From contig NZ_QMIE01000004.1 of assembly GCF_007625075.1 (NCBI RefSeq), positions 1 to 64,000 on the forward strand: 64,000 nucleotides of DNA, read 5' to 3'. Within the stretch, counting starts at the first letter, position 1. Each line of letters begins with the position of its first letter. The notes beneath the pieces are model-generated. The model saw nothing but the letters and a program-made list of their open reading frames with translations, was not told the DNA's origin and ran no database searches. The stretch comes from Oceanidesulfovibrio indonesiensis. Its GTDB lineage: Bacteria > Desulfobacterota > Desulfovibrionia > Desulfovibrionales > Desulfovibrionaceae. The position numbers were made by a program, and so were the translations under genes. This document shows positions 25,310-33,413 of this stretch, piece by piece.

Positions 25310-26092
25310 ATGGACGAACCAGCCAAAAATCTGCCCGTGCACAGGGGCGTCTACATTCTGCCAAATCTGCTGACCACGGCGAGTCTCTGCGCCGGTTTCA
25401 TGAGCATGGTCATGGTCCAGCGCGGCGAGTTTGAGAATGCCGCCATCGCCATTCTCGTCTCCTGGGTCTTCGACGGCCTCGATGGCAAGGTCGCCCGCCT
25501 CACCCGTACCACCAGCGAGTTCGGAGTCCAGTTCGACTCCCTGTCAGACGTGGTCGCCTTCGGCGCCGCGCCGGCATTCATGATCTACAATTGGGCCCTG
25601 GTCGACTATGGCCGTCTGGGTATGATGGCCGCCTTCTTCTTCCTTGCTTGCGGCGCAATGCGCTTAGCGCGCTTCAACATCCAGCGCAAGGTGGCCTTGA
25701 AGCACAACTTCGTGGGCCTGCCCATTCCGGCGGCGGGCTGCACAATCGCCACCATGGTCCTATTTGCCGAACGCCTGCCAGAGATGGCCTTGCCCGAGGT
25801 CATGGAGCCTTTGGCCCTGGTCCTGGCCTTCGGCCTGCCCATCCTCATGGTCAGCAAGGTACTCTACCCCTCATTTAAGGATCATGTCTGGTTCAAAGCC
25901 CAACCCTTCGGTTCCATGGTCACGGCAATCCTGCTTTTCGTGTTTGTGGCTTCGGATCCGTACCTGTTTGGCTTCCCGCTGTTCCTCGGCTATGGCATGT
26001 TCGGCGTGCTCTATACCTTCGCAGTCCTGGCAAAGTCCCCTTCCAAACGACTGGGCCACTGCCCGCAGGAGTCTACCGAGGAAATCTCGTAG
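25310..26092 (+). CDS. pssA: CDP-diacylglycerol-serine O-phosphatidyltransferase
   Basis: The 260-residue product is a polytopic CDP-alcohol phosphatidyltransferase. The family motif is complete at about residues 51-73: FDGLDGKVARLTRTTSEFG then VQFDSLSDVV (DGxxAR-x8-GxxxDxxxD). FNIQRKVALKHNFVGLPIPA is typical of PssA. About eight membrane helices are visible. It makes phosphatidylserine for Psd next door. ATG 25310 follows AGGA; an in-frame start at 25235 lies inside psd and is rejected. The stop codon touches the repeat at 26092-26144. Confidence 0.93.
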   Translation: MDEPAKNLPVHRGVYILPNLLTTASLCAGFMSMVMVQRGEFENAAIAILVSWVFDGLDGKVARLTRTTSEFGVQFDSLSDVVAFGAAPAFMIYNWALVDYGRLGMMAAFFFLACGAMRLARFNIQRKVALKHNFVGLPIPAAGCTIATMVLFAERLPEMALPEVMEPLALVLAFGLPILMVSKVLYPSFKDHVWFKAQPFGSMVTAILLFVFVASDPYLFGFPLFLGYGMFGVLYTFAVLAKSPSKRLGHCPQESTEEIS

Positions 26093-26144
26093 GCCACGCA
26101 GTAAGCGTGACCACGCGGCGAACGCCGCGAAAGCAGAATGTTTG
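26092..26144 (+). repeat. Dispersed intergenic repeat, family 2, copy B
   Basis: GGCCACGC-AGTAAGCGTGA is followed by CCACGCGGCGAACGCCGCG, whose CGCGGCG-AA-CGCCGCG forms a perfect 7-bp hairpin, and then AAAGCAGAATGTTTGAAAC. The same order occurs at 23126 and, inverted, at 32560-32615. It begins at the last base of the pssA stop codon and has no T-tract, so it is not a standard terminator. Confidence 0.65.
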
Positions 26145-26460
26145 AAACATACGATGTGATCCAAAAGCATATCGACCTGGAACAGAACGGTATCTGAGCA
26201 TAGAGTAATTCTTTCATATTTTTATACTTGCTAGAACCATCCATTCGGGCTAATCTTGTAATAATATTGGCCGTACCTTTGGGGAGCTCTTCGAATTTCG
26301 GAGATGCTGCCCTTTTTTACTGGCGATTTTTGTCTGGAACAATATGGATTAACTTATGCATGGCGTATTGATTTATTCCGAAATACTTATTTGCATCGAA
26401 GCGCTGCAGTTTCGCCGCAGTGTTGCAACCTGAAATCGCCCGCAACTTTACGATCTACAC
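26145..26460. other. AT-rich intergenic region before an orphan terminator
   Basis: No supported gene. A frame starting at 26304 runs across the terminator into rnk and is not credible. A TTGCTA-N17-TAATCT pair near 26230-26260 could be a weak promoter. Between 26398 and 26460 small hairpins CTGC/GCAG and GTTGC/GCAAC can be drawn, which together with the terminator at 26461 would suit a small RNA. Confidence 0.4.
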
Positions 26461-26491
26461 AGAGGGCGTTTCGATACGTCCTCTTTTTTTT
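26461..26491 (+). terminator. Orphan intrinsic terminator upstream of rnk
   Basis: AGAGGGCGT (26461-26469) pairs with ACGTCCTCT (26476-26484), with one G-T pair and a six-base loop, followed by an eight-base T-run (26484-26491). The nearest upstream gene end is pssA, 370 bases away, so it may terminate a small RNA or a leader transcript of rnk. Confidence 0.7.
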
Positions 26492-26559
26492 GCCTTGGGG
26501 TTGTACAAGATACGTAAGGCACCACATATCAGCCATCGCCACGCGCTATGGAGGAATTC

Positions 26560-26973
26560 ATGAACACACAACCTGCCATCATAATTACCAGTCGCGACGC
26601 AGATCGTCTGGAATCCCTGCTCGAATCGTTATCTGCCGATACGTTGCAGGAAATAGAAGCCCTAGAAGGCGAACTGGACCGCGCCGTGATTGTCGAGCCT
26701 CAAGAGGTTTCCCCAAACGTTGTGACGATGAACTCGACAGTCCGGTTCGCCTTGTACCCGGCAGGCAGCGAGCACCGGCGTAAGCTGGTCTATCCGGGCG
26801 CGGCGGGTTCCGGCGAAGACACTGTCTCCATTCTCGCACCTGTGGGAAGCGCACTGCTCGGGCTTGCCGAGGGCGATGAGATACAATGGCCCAACGCCAA
26901 CGGCGGCGTGTTCCGGCTAGTAGTGCACGCTGTTGAGGATCAGCCGGAACGTTCCGGCAATTATCACTTGTAA
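26560..26973 (+). CDS. rnk: Rnk, RNA polymerase-binding GreA/GreB-like protein
   Basis: The 137-residue product matches the nucleoside diphosphate kinase regulator Rnk. A short N-terminal coiled region (IIITSRDADRLESLLESL, LEGELDRAVIVEPQEV) is followed by the GreA/B C-terminal FKBP-like domain (PNVVTMNSTVRFAL, ILAPVGSALLGLAEGDEIQW). Rnk binds RNA polymerase and competes with Gre factors without cleavage activity because its coiled coil is short. ATG 26560 follows GGAGG (26550-26554); the in-frame ATG at 26548 lies upstream of this site and is rejected. Confidence 0.92.
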   Translation: MNTQPAIIITSRDADRLESLLESLSADTLQEIEALEGELDRAVIVEPQEVSPNVVTMNSTVRFALYPAGSEHRRKLVYPGAAGSGEDTVSILAPVGSALLGLAEGDEIQWPNANGGVFRLVVHAVEDQPERSGNYHL

Positions 26974-27072
26974 GACTCTATCGCAGGCGCCGGCGGAGGT
27001 CTTCGGACTGCTGCCAGCGCACGCTGTTGCACGTACATCGCTCCCTCAACTCCACCGGTGAAAGGAGGTCTC

Positions 27073-28140
27073 ATGGTGGATATTTCCGCAAAGAAGACAA
27101 CATCGCTCAACCCGACGGACATCCTGTTCCAGACGCCATACTGGGCGAAGGTCAAATCCCGTCTGGGCCTGGAGCCCCATGCATTTGACATTTTTTCGAC
27201 CGGTTCGTGGGGCGACGTTCTCGTGCTGCTCAAGAATTGCGGCAACCATACGATCGCTCTTGTGCCCCAGGGACCAGAGTGCGCTCCGAGAGAAGATGAG
27301 CGAGGCCTGTTTCTAGAAAGCCTGTCAGAGGCCCTGGCGGAAGATCTGGGGCCGAATGTTGCGCTCATCCGGTATGACCTGCCGTGGCGGTCGCAATATG
27401 CAGGCGAAATGAAAGAGCAAGGCTGGAGCGAATTTCCGGAGCCCAGAATCAGGGAAATGCGCATGAACATGGGCACAAGGCACTGGAATATCAAAAAAGC
27501 ATTTGAAGATATGACCGTGGCGAGTTCGCTTGTGGTCGATCTTGCCGGCAGCGAGCACGACATACTTGAACGGATGAAACCGAAAACCCGGTACAACATC
27601 AGACTTGCGATTCGAAAGGGCGTTGCCGTGCACGAGGCGAGCATGGACAACTTGTCTGATTTTCACGACTTGTATCAGCAGACAGCCCGACGCAACGGAT
27701 TCGGCTCATGCGATATCGATCAGTTCAAGGCCATGTTCCGATGCCGTTTTTCCGCCCCTGGCCACTCGGACCTGCTTTTCTTGATCGCCAAGCATAATGA
27801 GGATATTCTGGCCGGCGCCATCATCGGAATCGCCGGGCAAACAGCAACGTACCTGTACGGGGCTTCCGCCGACATCAAACGCAATTACATGGCCCCCAGC
27901 CTCATGCACTGGACCGCGATGCGCTTTGCTCGCCGGAAAGGGTGCCTGACGTACGAAATGGGGGCTGTCTCCCCCACTCCAAATCCGGCCCATCCTTTTC
28001 ACGGGCTCTATCGTTTCAAGACAGGATTTGGCGGCAGAATCGAACTCAGGAGCGGTTCATGGGATTACCCGCTGGATCAGGACGCCTACCGTGAGATTTG
28101 CAGAGTCGAAAATCTGTACAGGGAGAAGGGCGAACACTGA
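27073..28140 (+). CDS. FemAB/FemX-like GNAT aminoacyl- or peptidyl-transferase
   Basis: The 355-residue product has the double-GNAT architecture of FemX/FemAB proteins. The first half carries FQTPYWAKVKSRLGLEPHAF and LIRYDLPWRSQYAGEMK. The second half carries RMKPKTRYNIRLAIRKGVAV (the hallmark K.R.NIR..K.GV), DLYQQTARRNGFG, ILAGAIIGIAGQTATYLYGA and MGAVSPTPNPAHPFHGLYRFKTGFGG. Known members attach amino acids to lipid II or related substrates using aminoacyl-tRNA. AAAGGAGG at 27061-27068 fixes ATG 27073. The acceptor in this Gram-negative host is unknown; envelope or capsule modification is possible. Confidence 0.88.
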   Translation: MVDISAKKTTSLNPTDILFQTPYWAKVKSRLGLEPHAFDIFSTGSWGDVLVLLKNCGNHTIALVPQGPECAPREDERGLFLESLSEALAEDLGPNVALIRYDLPWRSQYAGEMKEQGWSEFPEPRIREMRMNMGTRHWNIKKAFEDMTVASSLVVDLAGSEHDILERMKPKTRYNIRLAIRKGVAVHEASMDNLSDFHDLYQQTARRNGFGSCDIDQFKAMFRCRFSAPGHSDLLFLIAKHNEDILAGAIIGIAGQTATYLYGASADIKRNYMAPSLMHWTAMRFARRKGCLTYEMGAVSPTPNPAHPFHGLYRFKTGFGGRIELRSGSWDYPLDQDAYREICRVENLYREKGEH

Positions 28141-28312
28141 AGGCCTCTGCACCGCTCCTATCCTTCGCAGACCATCGGCTCGAACCTGGAGAACGCCTAC
28201 GCACCCAAGAAGTGAAATGCTTCTCTTGTCCAAGATGGGCACAGGAACTTTCGACGGGACAACGTATCGTCTGGAGTTCGGACGGCAAAATCCTGAACAC
28301 CCCCCGCCCTTC

Positions 28313-29110
28313 TCACCACCGCCACTGTATCTTGTGCCGCCCTGTGACAATGCTCGAAGCATCTTTCTTGACTGCGCGCCATGGGCCGCCGCCGGCGATG
28401 ATGTCTCGAATGGTCTTGATGGGGCGCAGAATATACCGGAAGCGTTGCTTGAAGATGCAGTTTTCGAGCTCCACCGTTGCGCCCTGGTCGGCCTGAACGC
28501 CGACGCAGAAGTCATTCCAGACCGCGCCCCAATATTCGATGATGCAGTCCTGGAGTCTGGCATGGCCATAGCGGATTCGTGGATGACGACGGCTGTTTCC
28601 TTCCAGCACGCAGCCTTCCATGGAGAGTTTGGCCGCTGCCTCGACCGGCTTGTGCTCCGGATCGCCGGTGCCCACAAGCACGGCCTTGCCATAGTTGCGT
28701 ACAGTGCAGTCGACCATGCGCACCAAGTTGGCGCCGGCGCCGCGGACAACGGAGACGGCCTCGTCCTCGTTCCGGTTGCCGCCGATAAATATGCAGTCGC
28801 GAATAATGCAGGATCCGGCTTCGGGCCTGTCCACCATGATGGCGTCGCCGGCAACATGATCGAAGCTGAGGGTTCGGATGTCGATCCGGTCGGCCTCGAC
28901 CCAGAAACCGAATCCGAATCGGATGACCCGACCGTTGCCGATGATGGTGAGATTGTTCGTGCGGAAACGGAGCCTGTCCACGAGCATCAGCGCCATGGAA
29001 GGCGGCCACAGGCAGATGATGCAGTCACCCGATCTTGCGTTCGAGACTGCGTGGCGGAGGGTTCCTTTCAGGTGTCCATCCACAGGGCTGGTAACGTAAT
29101 GATTGGCCAT
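28313..29110 (-). CDS. Pectate-lyase-like right-handed beta-helix protein
   Basis: The 265-residue product follows the polysaccharide lyase family 1 pattern: SPVDGHLKGTLRHAVSNARS and a TLRxA start, NNLTIIGNGRVIRFGFGFWV, IDIRTLSFDHVAGDAIMVDR, SCIIRDCIF (the bulk of the PL1 WIDHCSF-type turn), KAVLVGTGDP and the strong SRRHPRIRYGHARLQDC (PL1: xRxPRxRxGxxH). Repeated strand turns indicate a beta-helix. There is no signal peptide, unlike secreted pectate lyases, so it may be cytoplasmic or exported otherwise. It lies 51 bases behind the chemoreceptor gene and may be co-transcribed with it. Substrate uncertain. Confidence 0.7.
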   Translation of the reverse strand: MANHYVTSPVDGHLKGTLRHAVSNARSGDCIICLWPPSMALMLVDRLRFRTNNLTIIGNGRVIRFGFGFWVEADRIDIRTLSFDHVAGDAIMVDRPEAGSCIIRDCIFIGGNRNEDEAVSVVRGAGANLVRMVDCTVRNYGKAVLVGTGDPEHKPVEAAAKLSMEGCVLEGNSRRHPRIRYGHARLQDCIIEYWGAVWNDFCVGVQADQGATVELENCIFKQRFRYILRPIKTIRDIIAGGGPWRAVKKDASSIVTGRHKIQWRW

Positions 29111-29161
29111 ATATCACAAGCTCTTGGATGAGTTCGTCCAGGCGAGCCTGCCCGTTTCGCC

Positions 29162-31624
29162 CTACTGCCCCAGCTTGTTCATGAGCGCGCTCAGGTCGTT
29201 GGACATGTCGGCCAGTTGCTGCACGGCGTGGGCGGATTGTTCCATGGACTCCGCCGTCTCGTTTGTGATGGTGTTGATCTCGGTCACAGAACGGCTGACC
29301 TGTTCAGCTGTGGATGATTGCTCTTCGGCAGCGGTGGCAATGCTCTCCACCTGCCGTGCGTTCACCTCCATGAGCTGCACGATCTCCTGCAGGGCCGTGC
29401 CGGACTGATCGGACAGATCCGTGGCCTTCTGCACGGCTTCGGACGCGCTGTTCATGTTCTCCACGTTCCGTTGCGTCGCTTCCTGAATGGCCTGGATGCT
29501 CGCGCCGACTTCGCCGGTAGCGCTCATGGTCTTCTCGGCCAGCTTGCGCACCTCGTCGGCCACCACAGCGAATCCCCGGCCGGCATCTCCGGCCCTGGCC
29601 GCTTCGATGGCCGCGTTCAGGGCAAGCAGATTGGTTTGATCGGCAATGTCGGAAATGACGTTCATAACGTTGCCGATGGATTCGGATCGCTCGGCCAGGG
29701 CGTCCATGTTTGCAAGCAGTTGCTGGGCTGCGGACTGCACCTGAGTGATGGCGGCAACAGACTGCCGGACGATCTCGGCCCCTTCCAGCGCTTTGTCCCT
29801 GGTGCTCGCCGAGTTCTTGGAGGCTTCGCCGGCGTTCTGCGCCACCTCGAGCACCGTGGCGTTCATCTCCTCCATGGCGGAAGCGGTTTCCGAAACGCGG
29901 TCTCGCTGCATGCCGGCCCCGCGGCTGATCTGTTCCACCTGGGCGGCCAGTTCGTCCGCCGAGGAGGCAAGTCGTTCGGAGAGACTGTTTGCCTGCTCCA
30001 CAACATCAAGAATTTTCCTCTGAGTGCCCTTTATCTCGGTCTGGTCAACCATAACCTCGAACGCGCCAACCACTTCCCCCTGCTCGTTATGTATCGGTAT
30101 GCCTGTATAGGATATATCCAGGGCACGACCCTGTGGATTAGCGTGTGTCTCGGAGGTCGTTTCTTCCATGAGCGACATGGCCCTGCGGCAGGCGCAGCTC
30201 TCCGTGCCGCAGTCCGACATCTTGAATATGCTGCTGCACGTCTGGCCAAGAGCGGCTTGCCTGTCCATGCCTGCCAGCTCCAGTGCGGCTTTGTTCATGT
30301 AGGTCACACGGTATTGCGTATCCATGGCCACTACTGGTGTGGGCACCTTGTCCAGATAGGACGAGTATGCATCGGCAAGCTTGTTGGTGGAGGACACGAT
30401 ATCCGAAAACGCGCCAGGGAATGCGTCCTGATCGCCTCGTTCGTCGAGACGTCCATCGCGAACCAGAGAGCTCACTCGATAAAATTCCGCGACCATACGG
30501 TTCAAGGTCTCTGGAATCATGCGCATTGCCGCGGCCAGTCTGGCCACTTCGTCGCGGCCGCGAATGTCGAGCCTGGCATTGAAATCACCTTGGGCGATTG
30601 ATTGGGCGAAAGCCATGGCCCGGCCGAGCTGCCTGGAGATGGTTACCGACAGAAACAACGCAACGACAGCGCCGATGGCCAGCGCGGCAAGGCTGATGGT
30701 GAAAATGGTTCGGGAAAGCGTTGCATTGCGATTCTGGATTTGCGGCCCGAGTTCCTCTTGTTTCTCGATCACGGCAGTCTTCACCGTCTCGAAGGTGGTG
30801 ACAATTTTCGGGCCGATCTTGTTCAGAGTATCTTCGATCACGGCGCGACGTTGCATTTCGAGATTCAGCACTTCGTTGCTCGCCTCAATATACAGTTCCG
30901 AGGCTTTCAGTATGGATTCGTAAAGCGTCCTGACTTGCGCAGTCTCTCCGGCCCTGTCTCGCTCTTCAATAAGAGTTTGAAATTGTGAAAACTCTTCACG
31001 CGCTTTGACGGCATCGTCAATGTCATGCGTATTCCACATATAGTTCACCATGGCCAACCGCCCCTGCATAATGTGGCGCTGCACCTGAGATGCTGTGTGT
31101 AAACCGGAAAAGAGTTCATAGAGTGTGCAGACTTCGATGATTTTCTCCAGCTCCTGCACCATGGCCGGACCTATCTCTTCCATATCTGCTGCTTTTTCTT
31201 TTGCTTTTTCGGTAATCGCAACCAAACGATCGAAACCGGATACAAACGTATCCAGATCGGATGTTGCATCATTCAACAAATTCAAAATTTCTGGATTCAG
31301 GATCTGATTTTCTGCTTCTTGCATGAATCCTTGCAACATATTAACCTGATCATGAAATGAGTTGACAGCATCTTCGCTTCCATCCGCTACGTAACTTCTG
31401 GCATCCATTTGTGCCAACAGCAGATTTTCCTGCATTCGTCCAGCAAGATTGGTGTCGCGCGCCATTTGCTGATATTCGGAAAAATCGTTTTGCGACGCCC
31501 CAAGACCAATATATCCACGCCACGCGACGATTGCGAACAGAAGCAATACGATGCCGAAGCCAAAAAACAGTTTGACTTTGATGCTGATGCTGTTGATCCC
31601 GAAGTATCCTTTGCGTATCGACAT
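29162..31624 (-). CDS. Methyl-accepting chemotaxis protein with HBM, HAMP and PAS domains
   Basis: The 820-residue receptor has an N-terminal membrane helix ([19 protein letters not shown]). A long all-helical periplasmic sensor of about 250 residues follows, of the helical bimodular (HBM) type ([21 protein letters not shown]). The second membrane helix is at about 305-325, then HAMP ([20 protein letters not shown]), a PAS domain near 440-550 and the signalling tip [20 protein letters not shown]. The PAS contains clustered cysteines ([20 protein letters not shown]), suggesting metal, haem or redox sensing. HBM domains bind organic acids in known receptors. RBS AAGGAA precedes ATG 31624. Confidence 0.93.
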   Translation of the reverse strand: MSIRKGYFGINSISIKVKLFFGFGIVLLLFAIVAWRGYIGLGASQNDFSEYQQMARDTNLAGRMQENLLLAQMDARSYVADGSEDAVNSFHDQVNMLQGFMQEAENQILNPEILNLLNDATSDLDTFVSGFDRLVAITEKAKEKAADMEEIGPAMVQELEKIIEVCTLYELFSGLHTASQVQRHIMQGRLAMVNYMWNTHDIDDAVKAREEFSQFQTLIEERDRAGETAQVRTLYESILKASELYIEASNEVLNLEMQRRAVIEDTLNKIGPKIVTTFETVKTAVIEKQEELGPQIQNRNATLSRTIFTISLAALAIGAVVALFLSVTISRQLGRAMAFAQSIAQGDFNARLDIRGRDEVARLAAAMRMIPETLNRMVAEFYRVSSLVRDGRLDERGDQDAFPGAFSDIVSSTNKLADAYSSYLDKVPTPVVAMDTQYRVTYMNKAALELAGMDRQAALGQTCSSIFKMSDCGTESCACRRAMSLMEETTSETHANPQGRALDISYTGIPIHNEQGEVVGAFEVMVDQTEIKGTQRKILDVVEQANSLSERLASSADELAAQVEQISRGAGMQRDRVSETASAMEEMNATVLEVAQNAGEASKNSASTRDKALEGAEIVRQSVAAITQVQSAAQQLLANMDALAERSESIGNVMNVISDIADQTNLLALNAAIEAARAGDAGRGFAVVADEVRKLAEKTMSATGEVGASIQAIQEATQRNVENMNSASEAVQKATDLSDQSGTALQEIVQLMEVNARQVESIATAAEEQSSTAEQVSRSVTEINTITNETAESMEQSAHAVQQLADMSNDLSALMNKLGQ

Positions 31625-32079
31625 AAAAATTCCTTACAATAAGTCGAAAATGTGCGCCGCACTCGAATTAAATGAAATAAACACTTAAAATTCACTGGTT
31701 TTCTGCAACAGAGATTCTGCTAGACCATCCCGGTCAGAAAGTCCACTCCTTGCGGATTGCCCATATGCACTAAAAGGAACCCACCATCGCAACGCGCGCA
31801 GCCACTGCGACGTTGTCAGTCAAACTGCGCGTAATCGCTCACACAAGCACGCATGGCCGGCTGTGTAATAATTCGGCACATATAAGATTCTAGATCAGGA
31901 TATTGAAAGCTTGCGTCCTGTAAGGAGTCTGACGAATTCTCCCCCTTTTTTCCTCTTTCCATCTTTGCATAAACCTGATTTCGTGAACTGTGGAAGCGTG
32001 CCCCGGTCAACCGCTGTGTCGGAAAGCCATGCTGCGCAGCAGAGTACCATTGAGCAACACAGCATCAGGGAGGTTCTCC
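31625..32079. other. Divergent intergenic region
   Basis: The region must hold the promoters of the chemoreceptor (minus) and the DUF2267 gene (plus). No sigma-28 or sigma-54 consensus was found on the receptor side. An upstream in-frame extension of the DUF2267 frame (from 31990) is ignored because of the ribosome-binding site at 32068. Confidence 0.5.
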
Positions 32080-32523
32080 ATGGCGACAGGAATTTCCAGT
32101 TTTGACAGTAGCCTGAACAAGACGATCGCGTTTCTGCACGATGTCCGGAGCAACCTGGCCCTGGACGACAATGAACAGGCGTACAAGGCAAGCCGTGCGG
32201 TGCTGCATGCCCTGCGCGACAGGCTGACCGTAGAAGAAGCGGCTCAGCTTGCGGCCCAGTTGCCCATGATCATTCGAGGATACTATTACGAAGGCTGGCA
32301 TCCGGCAGGAAAGCCGGTGAAAATGCGCACGCTCCAGGAATTCCTGGATTACGTGCACAAGAAAATGGGTACGCAGCAGACGCCGAAACTGAGCGACCCG
32401 AACCGGCTCAGCCGTGGTGTGTTCGCTGCACTAGCAAAGCACGTCACGAAAGGCGAAATCCAGTCCATCATCGATCTGATGCCTGCCGAAATCCGGCCGC
32501 TGTTCAGCTCGCAGGAGCAGTGA
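32080..32523 (+). CDS. DUF2267 family protein
   Basis: The 147-residue cytoplasmic, helical product matches DUF2267: AYKASRAVLHALRDRLTVEE, AAQLAAQLPMIIRGYYYEGW and LDYVHKKMG, followed by a second half-repeat FAALAKHVTKGEIQSIIDL and MPAEIRPLF. The two helical halves look like an internal duplication, as usual for the family. Function is unknown; other members cluster with stress and CBS-domain proteins. GGGAGG six bases before ATG 32080 fixes the start. It is monocistronic and is followed by the repeat element at 32541. Confidence 0.88.
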   Translation: MATGISSFDSSLNKTIAFLHDVRSNLALDDNEQAYKASRAVLHALRDRLTVEEAAQLAAQLPMIIRGYYYEGWHPAGKPVKMRTLQEFLDYVHKKMGTQQTPKLSDPNRLSRGVFAALAKHVTKGEIQSIIDLMPAEIRPLFSSQEQ

Positions 32524-32540
32524 CTCCTGCTTAGAGCGCC

Positions 32541-32666
32541 TATTACTGGGAGCAAGAAATTTTAAACTTCTTGCTTCCGCGGCGTTCGCCGCGTGGCCCC
32601 GCCTGGAGCGTGGCCGCCCTTATAACTGGGGCGCAAAAATGTAAGAATTTTCTGCTCCCAGTAATA
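32541..32666. repeat. Composite palindromic element containing family 2 copy A
   Basis: TATTACTGGGAGCA (32541-32554) and its exact complement (32653-32666) bound a 126-bp element. A third, diverged copy (TATAACTGGGGCGC) stands at 32621-32634, so the right third can itself fold as a hairpin (32621-32666). Between them lies the family 2 repeat in reverse (32560-32615), with the CGCGGCG-TT-CGCCGCG palindrome at 32578-32593. A second hairpin is GGAGCAAGAA/TTCTTGCTTCC (32549-32578). No coding capacity. From 32667 to 32915 nothing further is seen. Confidence 0.7.
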
Positions 32667-32915
32667 ACAAAACCTCGTTTCCATTCACGCGGCTTGCCTG
32701 GCAACTGGCATCATCAAACTGCATCGACGCAGGCTTGGCTTCGTTTTCCCTGCCAGAGGCCAAGCCGCTCGCGCTTGGAGGAACAAACGGTTTTGTGAGA
32801 CACTCTTTTTCGGAGTCGAAGAAAAGGGAGAGCTACACGTCGCTCCCCCACCGCTTCGACTGCTTAACCACCTTAAGCAATGCTTGAAAAAACCGTGGGC
32901 TTTCGTTCCGGCGCC

Positions 32916-33194
32916 CTACTCCGCGCCGATTGAAAACATGCGTTCCAGGTCATGTTTGGAAATGACCTTGAAGGCGATAAGCGTTTCCGTGTTTCGGATG
33001 CCGTCGATCTGAGGAAATTGATCGGTAACGATGTCGGAGATCGCCTCGTTGGTTCTGGCACGGATGACGGCTACGAGGTCAAAACGCCCACCCACCGAGT
33101 ACACCTCGCTCACCTCATCTATATCCACAAGCGACTGGGCAACATTCTGCAACTGCCTGGACTCTACGTTTATCAGAACAATGGCGTTGGTCAT
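32916..33194 (-). CDS. Stand-alone Lrp/AsnC ligand-binding (RAM) domain
   Basis: The 92-residue product is only the effector-binding half of Lrp/AsnC regulators: MTNAIVLINVESRQLQNVAQ, VDIDEVSEVYSVGGRFDLVA, EAISDIVTDQFPQIDGIRNT and ETLIAFKVI. The helix-turn-helix domain is absent, so it cannot bind DNA alone. Such proteins form rings that bind amino acids and may modify full-length Lrp members. ATG 33194 follows AAGGAG. The frame is open further upstream but has no second ribosome site and does not encode an HTH. Confidence 0.9.
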   Translation of the reverse strand: MTNAIVLINVESRQLQNVAQSLVDIDEVSEVYSVGGRFDLVAVIRARTNEAISDIVTDQFPQIDGIRNTETLIAFKVISKHDLERMFSIGAE

Positions 33195-33310
33195 CACGCT
33201 CTCCTTCTTGTTGGGAACCGGGCATGAAGCACAAATTCCTTCATTTCTGGCTGCTGCACCCGGCATGGCTACAAAGGCAACAGCCTCATTGAAGTTAAAA
33301 ATCATTGTTG

Positions 33311-33413
33311 CAGTTTGATCAGAATATTCGAGTGCAAAGCGCGAGGAAAGATCAAGACCGATGCGTTAACCTTTCTGAAGCAACGCGACAAGCAGACGTT
33401 GTTCAACAGTCTG
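33311..33413. repeat. Dispersed intergenic repeat, family 1, copy Y
   Basis: The left end CAGTTTGATCAGAATATTCG continues with AGTGC (33311-33335), followed by GATCAAGACCGATGCGT and CAGACGTTGTTCAACAGTCTG (33392-33413, with one base more on the left). It shares ordered blocks ATATTCGAGTGC, ATCAA-N-CCGA-GCGT and GACGTT with the element at 4779-4889. The ends are imperfect inverted repeats. It lies directly before the stop codon of the SGNH hydrolase gene. Confidence 0.6.

Noticed and set aside
26304-26783. Plus-strand frame of 159 codons before and into rnk
   Set aside because: It runs through an intrinsic terminator and overlaps rnk in another frame; composition looks non-coding.
29318-30601. 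Plus-strand frame of 427 codons
   Set aside because: Antisense shadow of the chemoreceptor signalling domain.
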